NCBI RefSeq assembly: GCF_036711975.1
Contig: NC_091972.1
Span: 10,483,001-10,547,000 of the forward strand
DNA: 64,000 nt
Source of the DNA: Onthophagus taurus
Taxonomy: Eukaryota; Arthropoda; Insecta; Coleoptera; Scarabaeidae
Direction of reading: 5' to 3'
Shown: piece by piece, positions 45,301 to 58,121 of the stretch
How the letters are laid out: each line of letters begins with the position of its first letter
How positions within the stretch are numbered: position 1 is the first letter of the stretch
The notes under the pieces: generated by a model
Told to the model about the DNA's origin: nothing
Database searches by the model: none
Seen by the model: only the letters and a program-made list of their open reading frames with translations
Translations under genes and position numbers: made by a program

Positions 45301-48140
45301 TCATTAATCCATAAAATATTTTGAAGAGGGAAACTTTACCAGCAGGAATCAAATTAAAAATTGTTCACAGATTTTGTCATTTTTGCACGTTCTCGCGTTT
45401 ACACAGTAAGAAAATTGGAAATAGAATAAATATTGAAAATAATCTGACTATGTGTAAAGGAAACTATAATGTTTTTAACTCGAATTTATATATAACAATC
45501 CACCTCAATTAAAAAACGTAGTTGATATTTATGGCACAATGTGGCAGTGTAATTTCAATATATCAAATAGTTCATGCATTGAACATGTGTCACGCGAGCT
45601 TTGATTGTGAACGGTCTTTTTTCAGTAAGGCCGTCGGAAACCGATAACAATTCATATTTGAAAAATGTGGTTGTGTTTTCAATAAATCTATTTCAACTGG
45701 GCGTCAGTTTATTCCTGATAGTTATGCGTCAGCAAAGATGCATAGCAGCTGGTGCTATTAAGAGTACGAGGACAACTTTATATGTTAGAGATGTTGCAAT
45801 AGAAAATATGGAAAAAGCAAGAATGATTTGGATAGAGGACCAAAAATGGGTGTTAATTGAGCTGTATTTGAAAAGAATCAAACTTTTACAATAAGTCATG
45901 GATGGATTGAAACTCAAACTAATTAAAGTTGTAATGTGTATTTCATTGCGTGTCTAAAATTGGCCAACTTTTTCATTTTTTTATTAATTTCATCCTCTAA
46001 GTATAGTATAGACGAGTTCCGGTGTTTAAATTGTTTTGAAAATGGTTCACGTCAAGAGCGCGCCTTCGCTGTGAGTGAGGAATTTACTCGGGTTATGGGT
46101 GAGTTTAATTCACGGTTCAACAATGCCCTTGCAACAACCAATAGACAAGAGAACAATGGCTCAAGTTGAACAGTTATTACACTTGAATTACTGAAGATGA
46201 AGTTTGGTAAATTTCGAATAACGGTTAACTTCCACTTTTTAAAAGTGTTGTTCTAAAACATATAATCTTCGAAAATTCTAGAAGGATTGATAATCTAGAA
46301 AAGTATACCAATAGGAACTGTATTAATTTGAACAGTATAGAAAGTCTTACGGTTTCAGTATGGTGCAAGCTTTTAATAATCATTGAAAATTTTGTTCCAT
46401 CTCCAATTCCAAAAAAGCTCCAGGTGGTTTATTTCGTATGGTTCTCGAATTAAGAAGTACAGACAATCAGTAAAGTCACATCTAAATAGCTGCTATAAGC
46501 AAATAAAGTTACTATGCCGGCCAAATGTTGGTAGAATCAATGTTAAAAAGTCAGTAGGTATCGTAATAAATCTGTAGGTTTAAATATAAAGTCAGAAAAT
46601 GTTGTTTGATAAAGATCTACAAATGAATTTATATATCATCGATTTTTATTTTTTGTTAACCCAAATAACTTTTAGTTCTTCCGGAAAATGGGTCAAGTTT
46701 GTTTTTTTTTTTTAATGAAACACCCCATTTACAATTTGTTAAAACATTTAGTTAATGGCAACATCCGAGATTAGGAGCATATTGCAAAAAAAACTTTTAG
46801 AACAAAAGTTGTAGCAAATTTTATTCTAACAATATTGTTCTCTTGCACGTTTACTCTTAGATGCGTCAATATTGAGATATGTAAACATGTGTTTGTTCAT
46901 CTAAGGTAAGGTCAGTTATGTTTACCAGGATCAATAAGGTGGATGAAATATTAGACAAATCTCTGCCCTGTATTTTTGTTAATTCTTGATATCAAGTGTT
47001 CCTCCTTACAAGATTGGTTAATAGCTTATTTATATAGTTGTTATGTTAAAGTTGAGTAATAAATTATTCTCTGGTCTTCGTAAAGCTGCTTAGTACTTCG
47101 ATCCATGTATGTAACTTGTATTATAAACAATGTTAACTCCCAATTTAGTTTCCTAAATCAACTTAAGTTAATTTTAATGGTATAATAAAAGGTATTTTAT
47201 TGTATGTCCTGGTCCGTAAAAGAAATACTAGTAAAGTTATTTTCACACTGAAGTCGGTCATCGTGTACTTTTCCATCTCTTGGAATGTATTCGAAGGGTT
47301 TATTGGATTTTTCGTCAGTTATCGGGCTATAAGATGCGAATTCCGGAATAATGCGTTTAGGGCATTCCGGGGGACGAAGAATCTAAAAAGTAGAGGAAAG
47401 GTCGAATGCCATACATTTACGTTCGCGAACTTTTATTTCTTCTCCCTTGTCCGGGTAATAAAACTTAAGCTCCAATCGCGTGTATCTTTCGCTGAATCTC
47501 ACCATGAAATTGTTATAGTTTTCCCGTACTAAAATTTAAAGGTTCAGATCTTTGCTACTGTTTGTATATAAATTTGTAAGATTTAATTATCGGAAAAAAT
47601 TATTTTGTTACTCAATTTTATTGTTGAAATGACACCAACTTATCGTTAATAAGTTTCTTAGAATACATACAACTTTAGAAAGCCACTAATGATGAACAGT
47701 ATGTCACAGAAACTATCGCTCAAACTACTAAAACTGTAGGCATAACTTTATCAATTTCAAACATTACATCGTCTACGTCTAAGTTTGAACTAGACGTTGT
47801 CGCTTAGAAATTTTCAGTGGAACACATACTATCGACCGCAAATGTCACGAACATGTTCAAAATCCCCCAATTAAAATTGTACAAGAGATTATATTAAAAA
47901 TGACACAAATTAAATCAAATTTTTAGATAAAATAATTAAATTTAATCCTGCTCAAAAGATAAATAAATATTATATTTTGATTTAAATCGAATAATTTCTG
48001 CACCTGCTGTTTTACTGGTTGTATTTCCCAGGAGCAACCGATATTTATAAGTTAATTGCGATAAAAACATATGTTAATGAAGTCTATTCATTTCTACTTC
48101 CATAAATAAAGGAGATATGAGAGATAGAGAACAAATTTTA
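42330..48140. other. long stretch without a recognised gene
   Basis: Open frames such as 45601-45894, 45936-46169 and 47200-47532 (plus) start with ATG but their sequences resemble no family I know and lack homogenous codon use, so they are not called as genes. The stretch could hold Patj intron sequence. A patch at 44230-44880 is less AT-rich. Confidence 0.4.
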
Positions 48141-48149
48141 TTTTCTTTC

Positions 48150-49260
48150 GTTCACTATGGTGGAGTGCTAAACTGGAATGCTGTGATTCAGGAGTGATAA
48201 ACAGATATTTTTGGGAAACGTCTAGCAACTTTATTGGATAAAATTTGTAGGCGGGAGTGGATAGGAGTAATTTTGGTAAAGCTGTATAGGAGTTCGTTAC
48301 TAGGATTAAAGAGTGGGTTTTGAGGATATTGAATAGGGGTAATCGTTCTTAGCGTCGCTCTTTCTACAACTTCTAGGTGGTACTTATATCCTCTTGGGGC
48401 GTCATGAAGGATAATTAATTAATGCGTATTCGATGATTAGTCTGCATAGCAAGTTATAATTGTATGTAGTGCATTCAGTTGATAATCCGTGACCTCTGAA
48501 TATTAGGGATCTAAAGTGCTTGGAGGGGTTCTTGACTTTCATCTTTGCATTGATGGCATGAGCAGAAAATTTAAGGGTCTGTCAAGGAATACTCGCAGAT
48601 TTGTATTGTTATTTCTGGAGAAGGAGCAAAAAACTGAATTTTCGATGGGTTAACTTGTATACGCCATTTCTGAAACCAGATTTTCGCGGCATCAAGGAGC
48701 TTTCGAACTGAAGTATAGTACAAGTATAGAACCTAAGTTGAATACATCATGGCAGAAATATTGTATAACGAAGTTTTTCAATTTTACGAGTGATGAACGT
48801 TTTGAAAGGAATTGTTTAATTAAGAGTAGAGGATAGTATGGATTTTTTACATATTTAGTTTATTTAGGAGCTCTTTAAGTCATACCGAATCGAAAGCTTT
48901 TTGGACATCCAAGAATTTCTCAGCGGTGTGGCGTTTTTCGGATGGAAATCGAATTGATATGATGTTATCTTCTTTGAGATGGTTGCCAGCAGCCTGTTCT
49001 TAAGGTGTGATTCAAAAAGTTTTCCTATTGCTGGCAGCAGTTAAATAGGGCGTTAGTTTGCTAGGTCGGATAGAGAGGGCTCTTTTTATGGATACAAATA
49101 ATGTGGGAAGTGTTAGCTTGCCAGACAAAAATTCAAGATCTTGCTGATGTTTTATCGTATGCGGCGGCTGTATTCGCTTTTTGGCTTAAGAAGGTGAAGT
49201 AGTCGTGTTCTTGGATAAAAGCGTCCTCAGTAATGTCAGACCCACTCAAAAAAGTAGATT
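48150..49260 (-). pseudogene. jockey-like reverse transcriptase relic
   Basis: Minus-strand readings in order: RPI.LLPAIGKLFESHLKNR and ISKKITSYQFDFHP (RT fingers, near 49060-48960), EKFLDVQKAFDSV (palm, first catalytic Asp, near 48890), WRIQVNPSKIQFF (near 48650), and IEYALINYPS further down. The order and spacing fit a jockey-type RT with several frameshifts and an internal loss of the YADD box. Confidence 0.7.
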
Positions 49261-49455
49261 GATTGTCCTCTTGTCCTTGGTGTAGAATTATTGTTTGAGG
49301 ATCGGAATGCGTAGAACGATCAATGGGATCAATAAGCTCTTGTGTTTCTTGGGATTTTTGGTATTTGAACTCTTTGTGAGCTTCTTACCAAATGTTTTTC
49401 CTTTTGCTTTACTTGATGCTGTCGCAGGCTTTTCATGTTTTGGTTCAAAAGTTCT

Positions 49456-49548
49456 GTAGTTCCAAACAGTTCTGAACCTTTCTGCGTATACGTATAATAT
49501 GCAATATGTATGCGCAGAAAGGATCACAACTATTCGGAACTACATACA
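49456..49548. mobile_element. short hairpin MITE (copy 2)
   Basis: GTAGTTCCAAACAGTTCTGA and TATTCGGAACTAC, with TTTCTGCG and CGCAGAAAGG inside, are inverted about an AT-rich centre (ATAATATGCAATAT). It shares CAGTTCTGAACCTTTCTG with the copy at 25906. Confidence 0.7.
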
Positions 49549-49549
49549 T

Positions 49550-51100
49550 ATGATTTTAGGTGTCAAGGTTGTTTATCTCACGTATATGTTTTTTCTCAAC
49601 TCCTTTTATCATAAACTTATATTTTGTAATGGAAAAAGAATACAGTTTATGATTTAATTTAGTATAAAAATCGTTTCTAAATTCCTAAAAATAAGGAATC
49701 TAAATATTGTAAGAAAAAATATAGTGGTTATACATCAATTTCCATAATTAAACTTTCATTTTCAGTTTTCAATCAACTTTACAATCTGTGAACATAAACC
49801 CGAAAAAGTTGTGTAATACAACATAACGATCCCAAACTTGCGTTTGGCAGGTAAATATGGTAGCTTCATTATTTAGCCTGGGGCCATTATCAGGTCGCAA
49901 GTGAAGGAGCGTGGGATGGGGGTAGGCGGATTTACGAGAGGGCATTCCGTGGGTGTTAATAAATTCCCCGTAGATCGTTTCGAAGCGGTATTTGCTCGAT
50001 TGGAAATGCATTTTCAAATGTGGCTCTCGTGCGAAACCACAATGAGATAAATCAGTTTCGAATCGCTAGGGTCCTGTTTCTATCTCTGCAATAATAGTTG
50101 ATGATGTAAATCTGTGTATTGTTTTGTATCGTCCATTTAAAACGATAAAATAATTTTATGATTTGATAGTTTTTTCGAAAAAAAGAATAAAAGTGAAAAG
50201 TTAAAAGATAAAAGGTTACTGTAAAAAAAATTTTAAAGTTGTAAATCACTCCAAGATTTATCGATTCGCTGATAAAATTTACATCCAACCCTTGAAAAAC
50301 CCGGGAAAATTTATGCGTTCCTATTCCTGTTTAACAAATAGGACACGTAACAATGTTAAGGCACCGAATTTAAGGGTGTTTGTTCGTTCTCTTTAAAAAA
50401 GGTCCGTTACTGCAAGTGAGAGTTTTTGTAATTTAGAATGTGCTGCTGTAACGAATAAAAAAACGAACTAAAACGCGGGTGTCGAATCCAATTAAATTTT
50501 TCAAAAGTGCTTGTCATGTTTTATTCACTAATTAGGCTATTCAAAGTTTTTTGTGTAAATGTTTTTACTCAGTTACAAGCTAATTGAGCAAAAGGAAAAC
50601 GAGATTCTCATCGCACGTATAGTATCCTGGGTCATTACGCGTAATTTGAAATGCAGAAATAAGTCGGGTTTCGGCTAAAGTTGGTTGATGCTGCAAATTC
50701 ATGGGATTTACATAATTTTGCAAAGTCGGAATTGGAACCAGGCGTGACAGGTGTGCTCAATTTTAACCAATTATGCAAAATTAATCCGTTTACAACGTTA
50801 TAACCTGAGGGGAAATGGATAGATTCTCAGACAAAACGAACAAATTTGAACATTTTTAAGTTCAATTATAACCCATTTTATTTAAACATTAACAGAAGCT
50901 ATAAAAGTTATGGATGTACGTGTTATCCTATAAATTTTATCGAGCGTTTCTTAAGTCTATATACATAATGATATTAACAAGGTTATAAGCTAATGTTTGA
51001 TATCACTTAGTTAATAGGGAAAGAATATTTACTAAAATAATACAGGAGTGAATAAAAAGAAAAATATAAGAATATCTAGACTAATTTAAGAATTATTAAT
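49550..51100. other. no gene recognised
   Basis: A less AT-rich patch at 49820-50040 and another at 50590-50830 stand out from the background and may be regulatory or conserved non-coding DNA. No protein is readable. Confidence 0.35.
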
Positions 51101-51109
51101 TTTTTATTT

Positions 51110-51480
51110 AGAAATTATTAAAACTTACAGAGTCCAAGAATTTCATCAAAGCTATCAGGAAAAGAAAATTGTGATTTGTATGTTTCTAGATGTAGAAAGT
51201 GCGTTTCATAACTTAGTACCACAATCTCTAGAAACAGATTGGTAGGAGACTTTACAAGTTGTACTTGACAGAAGAATGAAATCAACTATAACGATACGCT
51301 TCATACAGAAACGATCAGCTTTAGACTAGGAGTTGGTTATCTTCAAGATGCGTCAATTTGCAGAAAATTTTCTATATACTGAGCCTCTCCTTGTAGATTT
51401 GTAATAGGGTTTATGAGAAGAGTTGGGTTTGATTATGCTGGGTACTACGCTAACTTTACCAATAGAATATGAGCTTTGAT
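51110..51480 (+). pseudogene. reverse transcriptase fragment
   Basis: Plus-strand CMFLDVESAFHNLVPQSL corresponds to the palm motif FLDVE.AFD of non-LTR reverse transcriptases. Flanking residues degrade quickly with stops. Too short to assign to a clade. Confidence 0.5.
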
Positions 51481-52809
51481 TAATTCCATGTTTCCACGAT
51501 GTTCCAATGTTGCACCACTTGTTTAGCACTTACTGGTGATGAAGGCAAGAATAATGCGCAGATATCTCTCATATTTTCTCTGTTGACAACTTACATTGTT
51601 TAATAATTTCATCCATAAATATAATAAACCAGCAGAACCATTACTGTTTTGCTTTATATTTGGAGAGAACGAACATCAAATATAATATTGGGAAATTTAA
51701 CTATTAACTCCTTTCCTGTCTTGAAGAAATCAAGTCATCCAAAACATCATTCCAGGAATCTCGATACAGTTTGGCATAATTTGTCGTAAACCTGCTTCGC
51801 AGATGCATAACGAATCTCTATCAAAATATGAAGAATCGTGTTCTGCTTGAGTCTGGGTCATCACAATTCCTTTTAACAAATACCATATCCCTAATAAATG
51901 ATTTTCTAAGATTGTTATATCTTTCATTCGTCTTAGAAATCTTTGATCTTTGGCAATAACCTTTGCCAAAATTCTTTTAAGTTGTGAAATAATTTGAAAG
52001 ATCGAAGAAGAAGCATCTTGTGCTCGATACAATTTACAATTTTTGTAATATAGCGGAATTAGCATCAGAGCATTCCAGAAAGGCACGCAGTTCTATGTTA
52101 ACAGTAGCGTTCTTGTTGGTGATATTCTGCGCGATGTAACTTGTGCGGTTATTTTAATGAATCCTCTCCAGTCGAGAACCGCAGAGAACGGGTTGTCGTT
52201 TATCGTATTCGGCTTAATTCTCTGAACCATCTTTGTGGATTAAATCAAACAATGATAATTAAGGGCTTGTATTTGATGCAAAGAGGTCTGAGAGGTTAGA
52301 GGTATTATCAATTAAATCTCGCTATACATTAAATCTTCCTATAATATTTGTTTATAGAACACGGAATATATGTTAATATTAAGGAAAATGTGGTCAAAGG
52401 AATTCATGCTTGTTATCAAAATTTAAAACTAAACTAAACCCGATATAATTCTGAGTAGTATAACTTCTCTCTTTAATTAAATTTGAAAGGCAAACAAATC
52501 AACTCGGCATTGTAAGTATTACAAATATATGTACATACATATATAATCGCAACCGAGGTGAGTCTGGGGCATGTGCAATATCAAAGTGTAAAGAGAATTT
52601 CCAGTAATTCAAACATGAACAACACCTCCGCACTGCGATAACGGCCACACTGTCATCTTAACCTGAATAATATTTTTGGGAATATAAGCAGTACGGAAGA
52701 CAAAATTTGTGAGATAAATAACTTCTCTGCATCCCCACGACGAAATCAATGTAAACGATATAGGCGGGGCTTTACACTGCTGAGGCGAAATTCAAGCCAA
52801 CAACAAAGT

Positions 52810-53060
52810 CCACTGTGTTTAAAGAAGAATACGAGAAGTTCTAACGATAAACCCGAGATGTTTTATAGCTGTAGAAATAAGAGATTTAATATGATCGTTA
52901 TATAGAAACCTGGAATCTAAAATAACACCATCTTTAATACTGCAGGATCTAAACTAACCCAAATTTGAGAAGAGGTGTAATAATCTATTTCTACATTTTT
53001 TTCTGTTATTCGCAACCACATCGTTAAAATGCCATCGCTGCTACATCTCGTACTTTTACT
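52810..53060 (-). pseudogene. jockey-like reverse transcriptase tail fragment
   Basis: The minus strand reads KDGVILDSRFLYNDHIKSLI, then STAIKHLGFIVRTSRI, matching the LGV.LDSKL.F..HI......KA...LGF..R block that follows the catalytic site in jockey elements. No other domain remains. Confidence 0.6.
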
Positions 53061-54890
53061 GGCGAGATCGATAATCACATCTTTAACTCATTTAAATCAA
53101 TCATTTAATAGGATGTTTATTTCAACATATTGTTATATTTGGAATTTATGATTTTGATCTGCGTGGATAGATTGCAGCAGGGGATGCAGATCTCTCGCAG
53201 AAGAAGAGGTCGCAAAGTAACCATTTATAATAACTAAGCAGTCACCATGCTTCTGCAGCTATAACACTTCCAAAACATTCCCTTGTTTTTCCTTTGGAAG
53301 AATATGATAAAAAGTAGCTCATTTTCCAGAAAATCACAAACCGATAGGTTGGTCATCATAAAACGTGAGATATCACACTCTAAATTAGGCTGAGAGTCTA
53401 TTAATCACTCTTACAAGCTCCGATGAAGTTTAAAAAGCATCAAAAACAGTGCGTATGATATTTCAAACATCGAATATATGCATATTTGAGTTTGGTTTCG
53501 GTTAGCATGTTCTTAGACTTCAAACATAACAATCTTTGGTTAGAAATTAACCGTTAATTTTTATCATCGGCCAACCAAATATCAATCCATATAAAGCCAA
53601 GGTATTAATTTTTGAACGATATACGTCATCATTACGTGTCATTTTGGTATCTTAGTTTTGATGTTTAATTTAATTTGTTATTAAATAAAGATGAATTAGA
53701 CAAGAAAATAGTATACATATTAAAAAATCAATACCATTACCTTTATAATAAGTTTGAATTAAAATAAATCCAGAATAACCCGTTCATTACGAATTTCGAA
53801 CTTTTCGTCTCATCTCGACTAAACCTTGCAATTAGGAACGTGACATTAACAAAGAAATTCGCTGGTTGTACAAAATCGCCTGTTAAGTACCGTTTTACTC
53901 AAAAGAGACTTCGTAGTCATTTTGTTTCCTTGTAACGATTTTTTAACACGCCACTTTTCCACGAAACGATTTTGAAGTGACGGTTTGTCGATCGATATTC
54001 CATTCTGTAGGTTTGCAAATTAAAGATAACTTTAGAATTTTAAAGGATAAAGATTTTGATTAAACGATAAAGATTTAAATATGTAGATGATTTCGTTAAT
54101 GTATAATTTCTCACTAAAAAATGAAAAAATGAAATGTCTTAATGATTTACGACGAACAATTGTAAATATTCTTCTTTATACAATCGATTCATACATGCAG
54201 GTTGAAACTAAACATATTTTAATTCTTCCCTTTAATTTAGAACTCTTCGTCCCATTGGACTTTGAGAGGATAATTTCAGGTCTCGGTCTGTTTGTATTCC
54301 ATCAAAGGCCCCACTGACTAATAACATTATCGATTCCTTTTCAGCGACCATCTGAGACTCCACAGTTTCAATTTCATTGGTTTTAGTTCGAATAGCAATT
54401 GATCTTTTGATTTAAAAGTTAGACGTATTTTTTTGCAGTTGGAACTTCTTTTTGGGTTTTAAATTAACAAACATCAATCGATACCCTTTTTCTTTGTCCC
54501 ACGATACTTGTTTTTTTTATGAAAGCAAATAAAGCACTTTATACTTGGAAGTTATCGAACTCACGAGAAACAAATCGTTTCAGTAAAAAACCTTCAATTA
54601 TCGACGCACGAAAGTGTGATAAATGGTTGAAAGACCGAAAGAATTCGTTAACAGACGGTGGATAAATTGCAAACGAACTCGTACATTAATCAAGTTTTGT
54701 AGCAGTTTTTAAATTAACATGTTAAAGTTGGAATGTTTTTTTTTTCGATATTTTAAACTTAGTGAAAAATCGTACAATCTTTATTAATAGATGATTTATA
54801 TCTCGAATTTAATCTATTTTAAGATAAACTATAACAACCTGGAGGTTAATTTATTAATTAGTTTGGAAGGAAATTTTCTGCATTCTTGAC
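53061..54890. other. no gene recognised
   Basis: AT-rich sequence without readable coding exons or clear repeats. Confidence 0.4.
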
Positions 54891-54993
54891 GGCGTGATGT
54901 CACGAGTGGTCCTTCGAGCTGTTCTTATTGACTTTTGGGTATAACGGACACACCCTTCTCTGTATTAATCCCTTCTATTTAGGTTTTACTGTA
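54890..54993. mobile_element. right-end remnant of the Tigger-type element
   Basis: GTGATGTCACGAGTGGTCCTTCGAG, GGACACACCCTTCTCTGTATTA and GGTTTTACTGTA in this order match 8608-8819 (TGACGTCACGAACGGGCCTTCGAGG, CACTCCCTTCTCTGTATTAG, GGTTTTACTGTA). The rest of the element is missing on the left. Confidence 0.75.
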
Positions 54994-54999
54994 AAAGAT

Positions 55000-57900
55000 T
55001 TTCTAAAAATATTTTAAAAATTTATTGTTAATCTACCCCTAATTATGTTTGTGTTCCATTTAATGAGCTCGCAGAAATTATATCAACCACGTAATCTCAA
55101 CTTGTATATACTACGTGGAAGTTGCACGGTTCCGAGTAATAAATCACGAAACCACCACCGTCTCGTCGTATCGTTGAGAGACGGTATTGCACGCGAAGAA
55201 CCACCCCCTAACGACGATTACGTGATGGAAACGTCGGGTCGTTCCGACGATTTTCATCGTGAAAAATCGGAAATCGACACCCTTAAAGTTACTACACCTT
55301 GAAACGATCCTCCAAGTATTGTAGCTTTCTTAGAACAATCGTTTTTTATAGTTTCTGTACGTTATTCCAACATCAAGATGCACTTTACCAAACCATTTTA
55401 TGAATTTCCTTTTTAAATTAAATCGCTATTTTGAATGAAACATTGTTTTCCCCAGATTCGTGTTCAATACGAAAACAAATTTTAAAAGTGTAGCTGAGTT
55501 TAAAAATAGAAAAATATTAAATAAATTTCTTTTCTATTGTTCTAGGTGACTTGTGAATATGCAAGAATAAAAAGCATTATGTGCTTATTGGAGAAAAGAA
55601 GTTGGAGGGAGTTATTTTGTTCCAGTTCTCGAGAACTTTAAAGCTTGCCCCGGGGCGGGTTGCGGGATTTTGGATAGAAGACATATGTCAAGATGTGAAG
55701 GAAATGTGGGATCCAAACCGAAAATAGGGACCCGGAAGTATGGCCAGATCAAATCGGCCTTTGAACAGTCTGGGATTCAAGCTGCCCTGACAATAATACA
55801 CAACTTCTAGATGAGACATGGTGGTAATTAAAAATTAAATTCTCGAATTTTATTTAAATATATGTTCGGTTAATTAAACTGGAAATTAAACTTCCTTCCT
55901 ACATGACAAAATTGCTTCAATTTAGACGTGGGAGTTTTTTAATTACGACCCAAAAAGCAATTCGGTCGTTTGCGTTAGCACCTCTCAAAAAATCGATAAA
56001 TGTTTTCATCTCCGCTGAAATGGTAGAAAATGAAAAGCGTGATGCGAAATGTAAACAAATACACAATAGCTTTATTTTTATAGTGACAGGAAATTTATGA
56101 GACAGGCACTATTTTTTTTTTTCGACTCTTCCCTGCTGGTAAATAAACCACGATGAGTTTGTTATGCATTAATTTGTCAATGCCGAATATTTTTAGAAAT
56201 GAATTCGCTCGCAAACTCATTCGTCACTCATTAAATATTGACAATTCAAGTGTTTCAATCAAAATTAATTTTATTATCGAGTACATGCTTTAAATTTATC
56301 GTAAAAAAAAATTATATAATCTATTTTAAATAAAATTCGTGACATCACGAAAAACTTTGTATGTTTAAAACGTAGAAAATCGTTCCTCTCGGACAACTTT
56401 CTTTCATATTTAACTTTACCAACGCAAAAGCTTTGCGAAACTTGTAAGTTAACTCCGTCATAGTATGGTCTTCTTGAATTATATAAAGTTCAAGTTTTCA
56501 AGATACTAGGAAGGGTATTAAAATTCTCAACACAAATAATTGTGCCAAAAAAAAAACTTGGTTATAATATGGTGATTCAGAACAAGCTTGCTAATCTTAT
56601 GCTAACTAGCGCTACCTACCACTGCCACTAGAAGTAAAACTAGGCCGAGAACTAGATAACATAATACATTATATAAAAATGATAAAATGTCCAATTATTC
56701 TATAAGGTTTAAAATAATAATAATAAATTCTTTATTTATGGAAAATGGAAATTCGGAAAACCTTTTAACCCAGTACAGATTTTATACAGTAGGTGTTACA
56801 TACCTATTTATTTTTTTACTATTTCATTATCATATAAAGTGGTTAAAGAAAGAGCCCCTCACGTTCTACGTGTCGTTTTGAATTCGAGTATATGAAATAA
56901 AGTTTGTGTTGTGTATTTTATTATCTCTCTTTGAATTGTTGTCCCAATTGAAGTAATAAAATGTGGTTAAGCGCGGCAAACTTTAATAATTCCAATGAAA
57001 AGTTATCTACCTCTATAAGTGGGTTAGTAAATAGCGAACATTTTTTGCTAAAGTTGTGTATTTAATTTCTAAACAAATTAAAACTCTTTATGAACCAGTC
57101 AATACTGCCTGTCGAGAACTGCCCTTTGAAAGATGTACTTGTTTCCCAGGAAAATAATAGGAGCATAGAGAAAACGGTGTTAAAGATTATTAATGAAAAG
57201 CTGCAAAGTTCCAATTACTGACGATTGTATAGACCCTTGTCGCACAGTGGGCAGCTACGAAAGCAAGGGTTGAAGTGGGGTGGGGAAGTTGCCCTGGGCT
57301 GGTATAGTTAAATTCGTTAGTTATGAGTCTCGGGACAAGGTTATGAAGGAAAAAGCAAAGTTAAAAGCTTCTCGTATGGCCGTATATGAAGATTTAATAT
57401 TCCCTCAAATTTTTGCACTAAAATATCTTTTATATTGAGTAATACAATCCAACTTCAATATTACTCAATTTAACTTCTTTGTTTGGTTTAGTCCAAATTA
57501 TGGATTCATTCGCACGTGTAACCCGTTAGTGTGTCGGTTTAATTGACTTAATTTTGCTTTCGGATCAAGGTTCATATCTTAATTAAACTATCTGACATGT
57601 ATATGTACCTATCTGACCACGAGTTAATTAGGGGATACGAATTAAGATGTCTACATAGTTTAAACATTACATTTATGTAATCTACGATGATAAATGTCTG
57701 AAAATGTTACGCACACATGAAATATATAGTGTCCTTTGTCATTTCCGAAAATTAGGAATAATTATTCTGTGACTTCCAGTATTAATTAGTATATTTATTC
57801 TAACTGTTGTTGATTAATCATTTTAACATTGGCACTACAGTCTTGTAAGATCATCCTGTAATTCATTGCGAATTTTAAAATAGACGTCGGGTTAATTTGT

Positions 57901-58121
57901 CAAAAATACACGATGTGAAACTGGTTATCTGTACGTGAGGAGTCTCATTTTGAATAAAGGAAAAATGTATGTACATATTCGCGAATAACAAAACTGAATA
58001 TTAAAAACGGTAGCGAAATTTGAAACACGAATGCTGAAGTAGCGAATGTCGCTGTCCTACTGTACAAATATTTTTCTTATCTAAAGAAAGAAAAATAAAA
58101 TCTTTTTTCTATTACTTTTAG
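55000..58121. other. probable Patj intron, no gene called
   Basis: A GC-richer open frame at 55045-55302 (plus, 85 codons) has proline and arginine patches but no recognised domain. At 56590-56660 CTAACTAGCGCTACCTACCA matches 36130-36160 of the Tigger-type element, so a decayed piece of that family is here. The remainder is AT-rich. Confidence 0.4.

Noticed and set aside
45601..45894. Plus-strand frame of 97 codons
   Set aside because: Starts plausibly but resembles no family, has no adjacent exon of the same character, and lies among decayed repeats.
47200..47532. Plus-strand frame of 110 codons
   Set aside because: Composition is irregular and no domain or splice context supports it.
49769..50017. 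Minus-strand frame of 82 codons in a less AT-rich patch
   Set aside because: No recognisable protein; it may be conserved non-coding DNA.
51730..52086. Minus-strand frame of 118 codons
   Set aside because: It may belong to a retroelement, but no diagnostic motif could be named, so it was not called.
55045..55302. GC-richer plus-strand frame upstream of Patj
   Set aside because: Considered as a Patj 5' exon, but it shows no L27 or other Patj similarity and ends in a stop without a clear donor.
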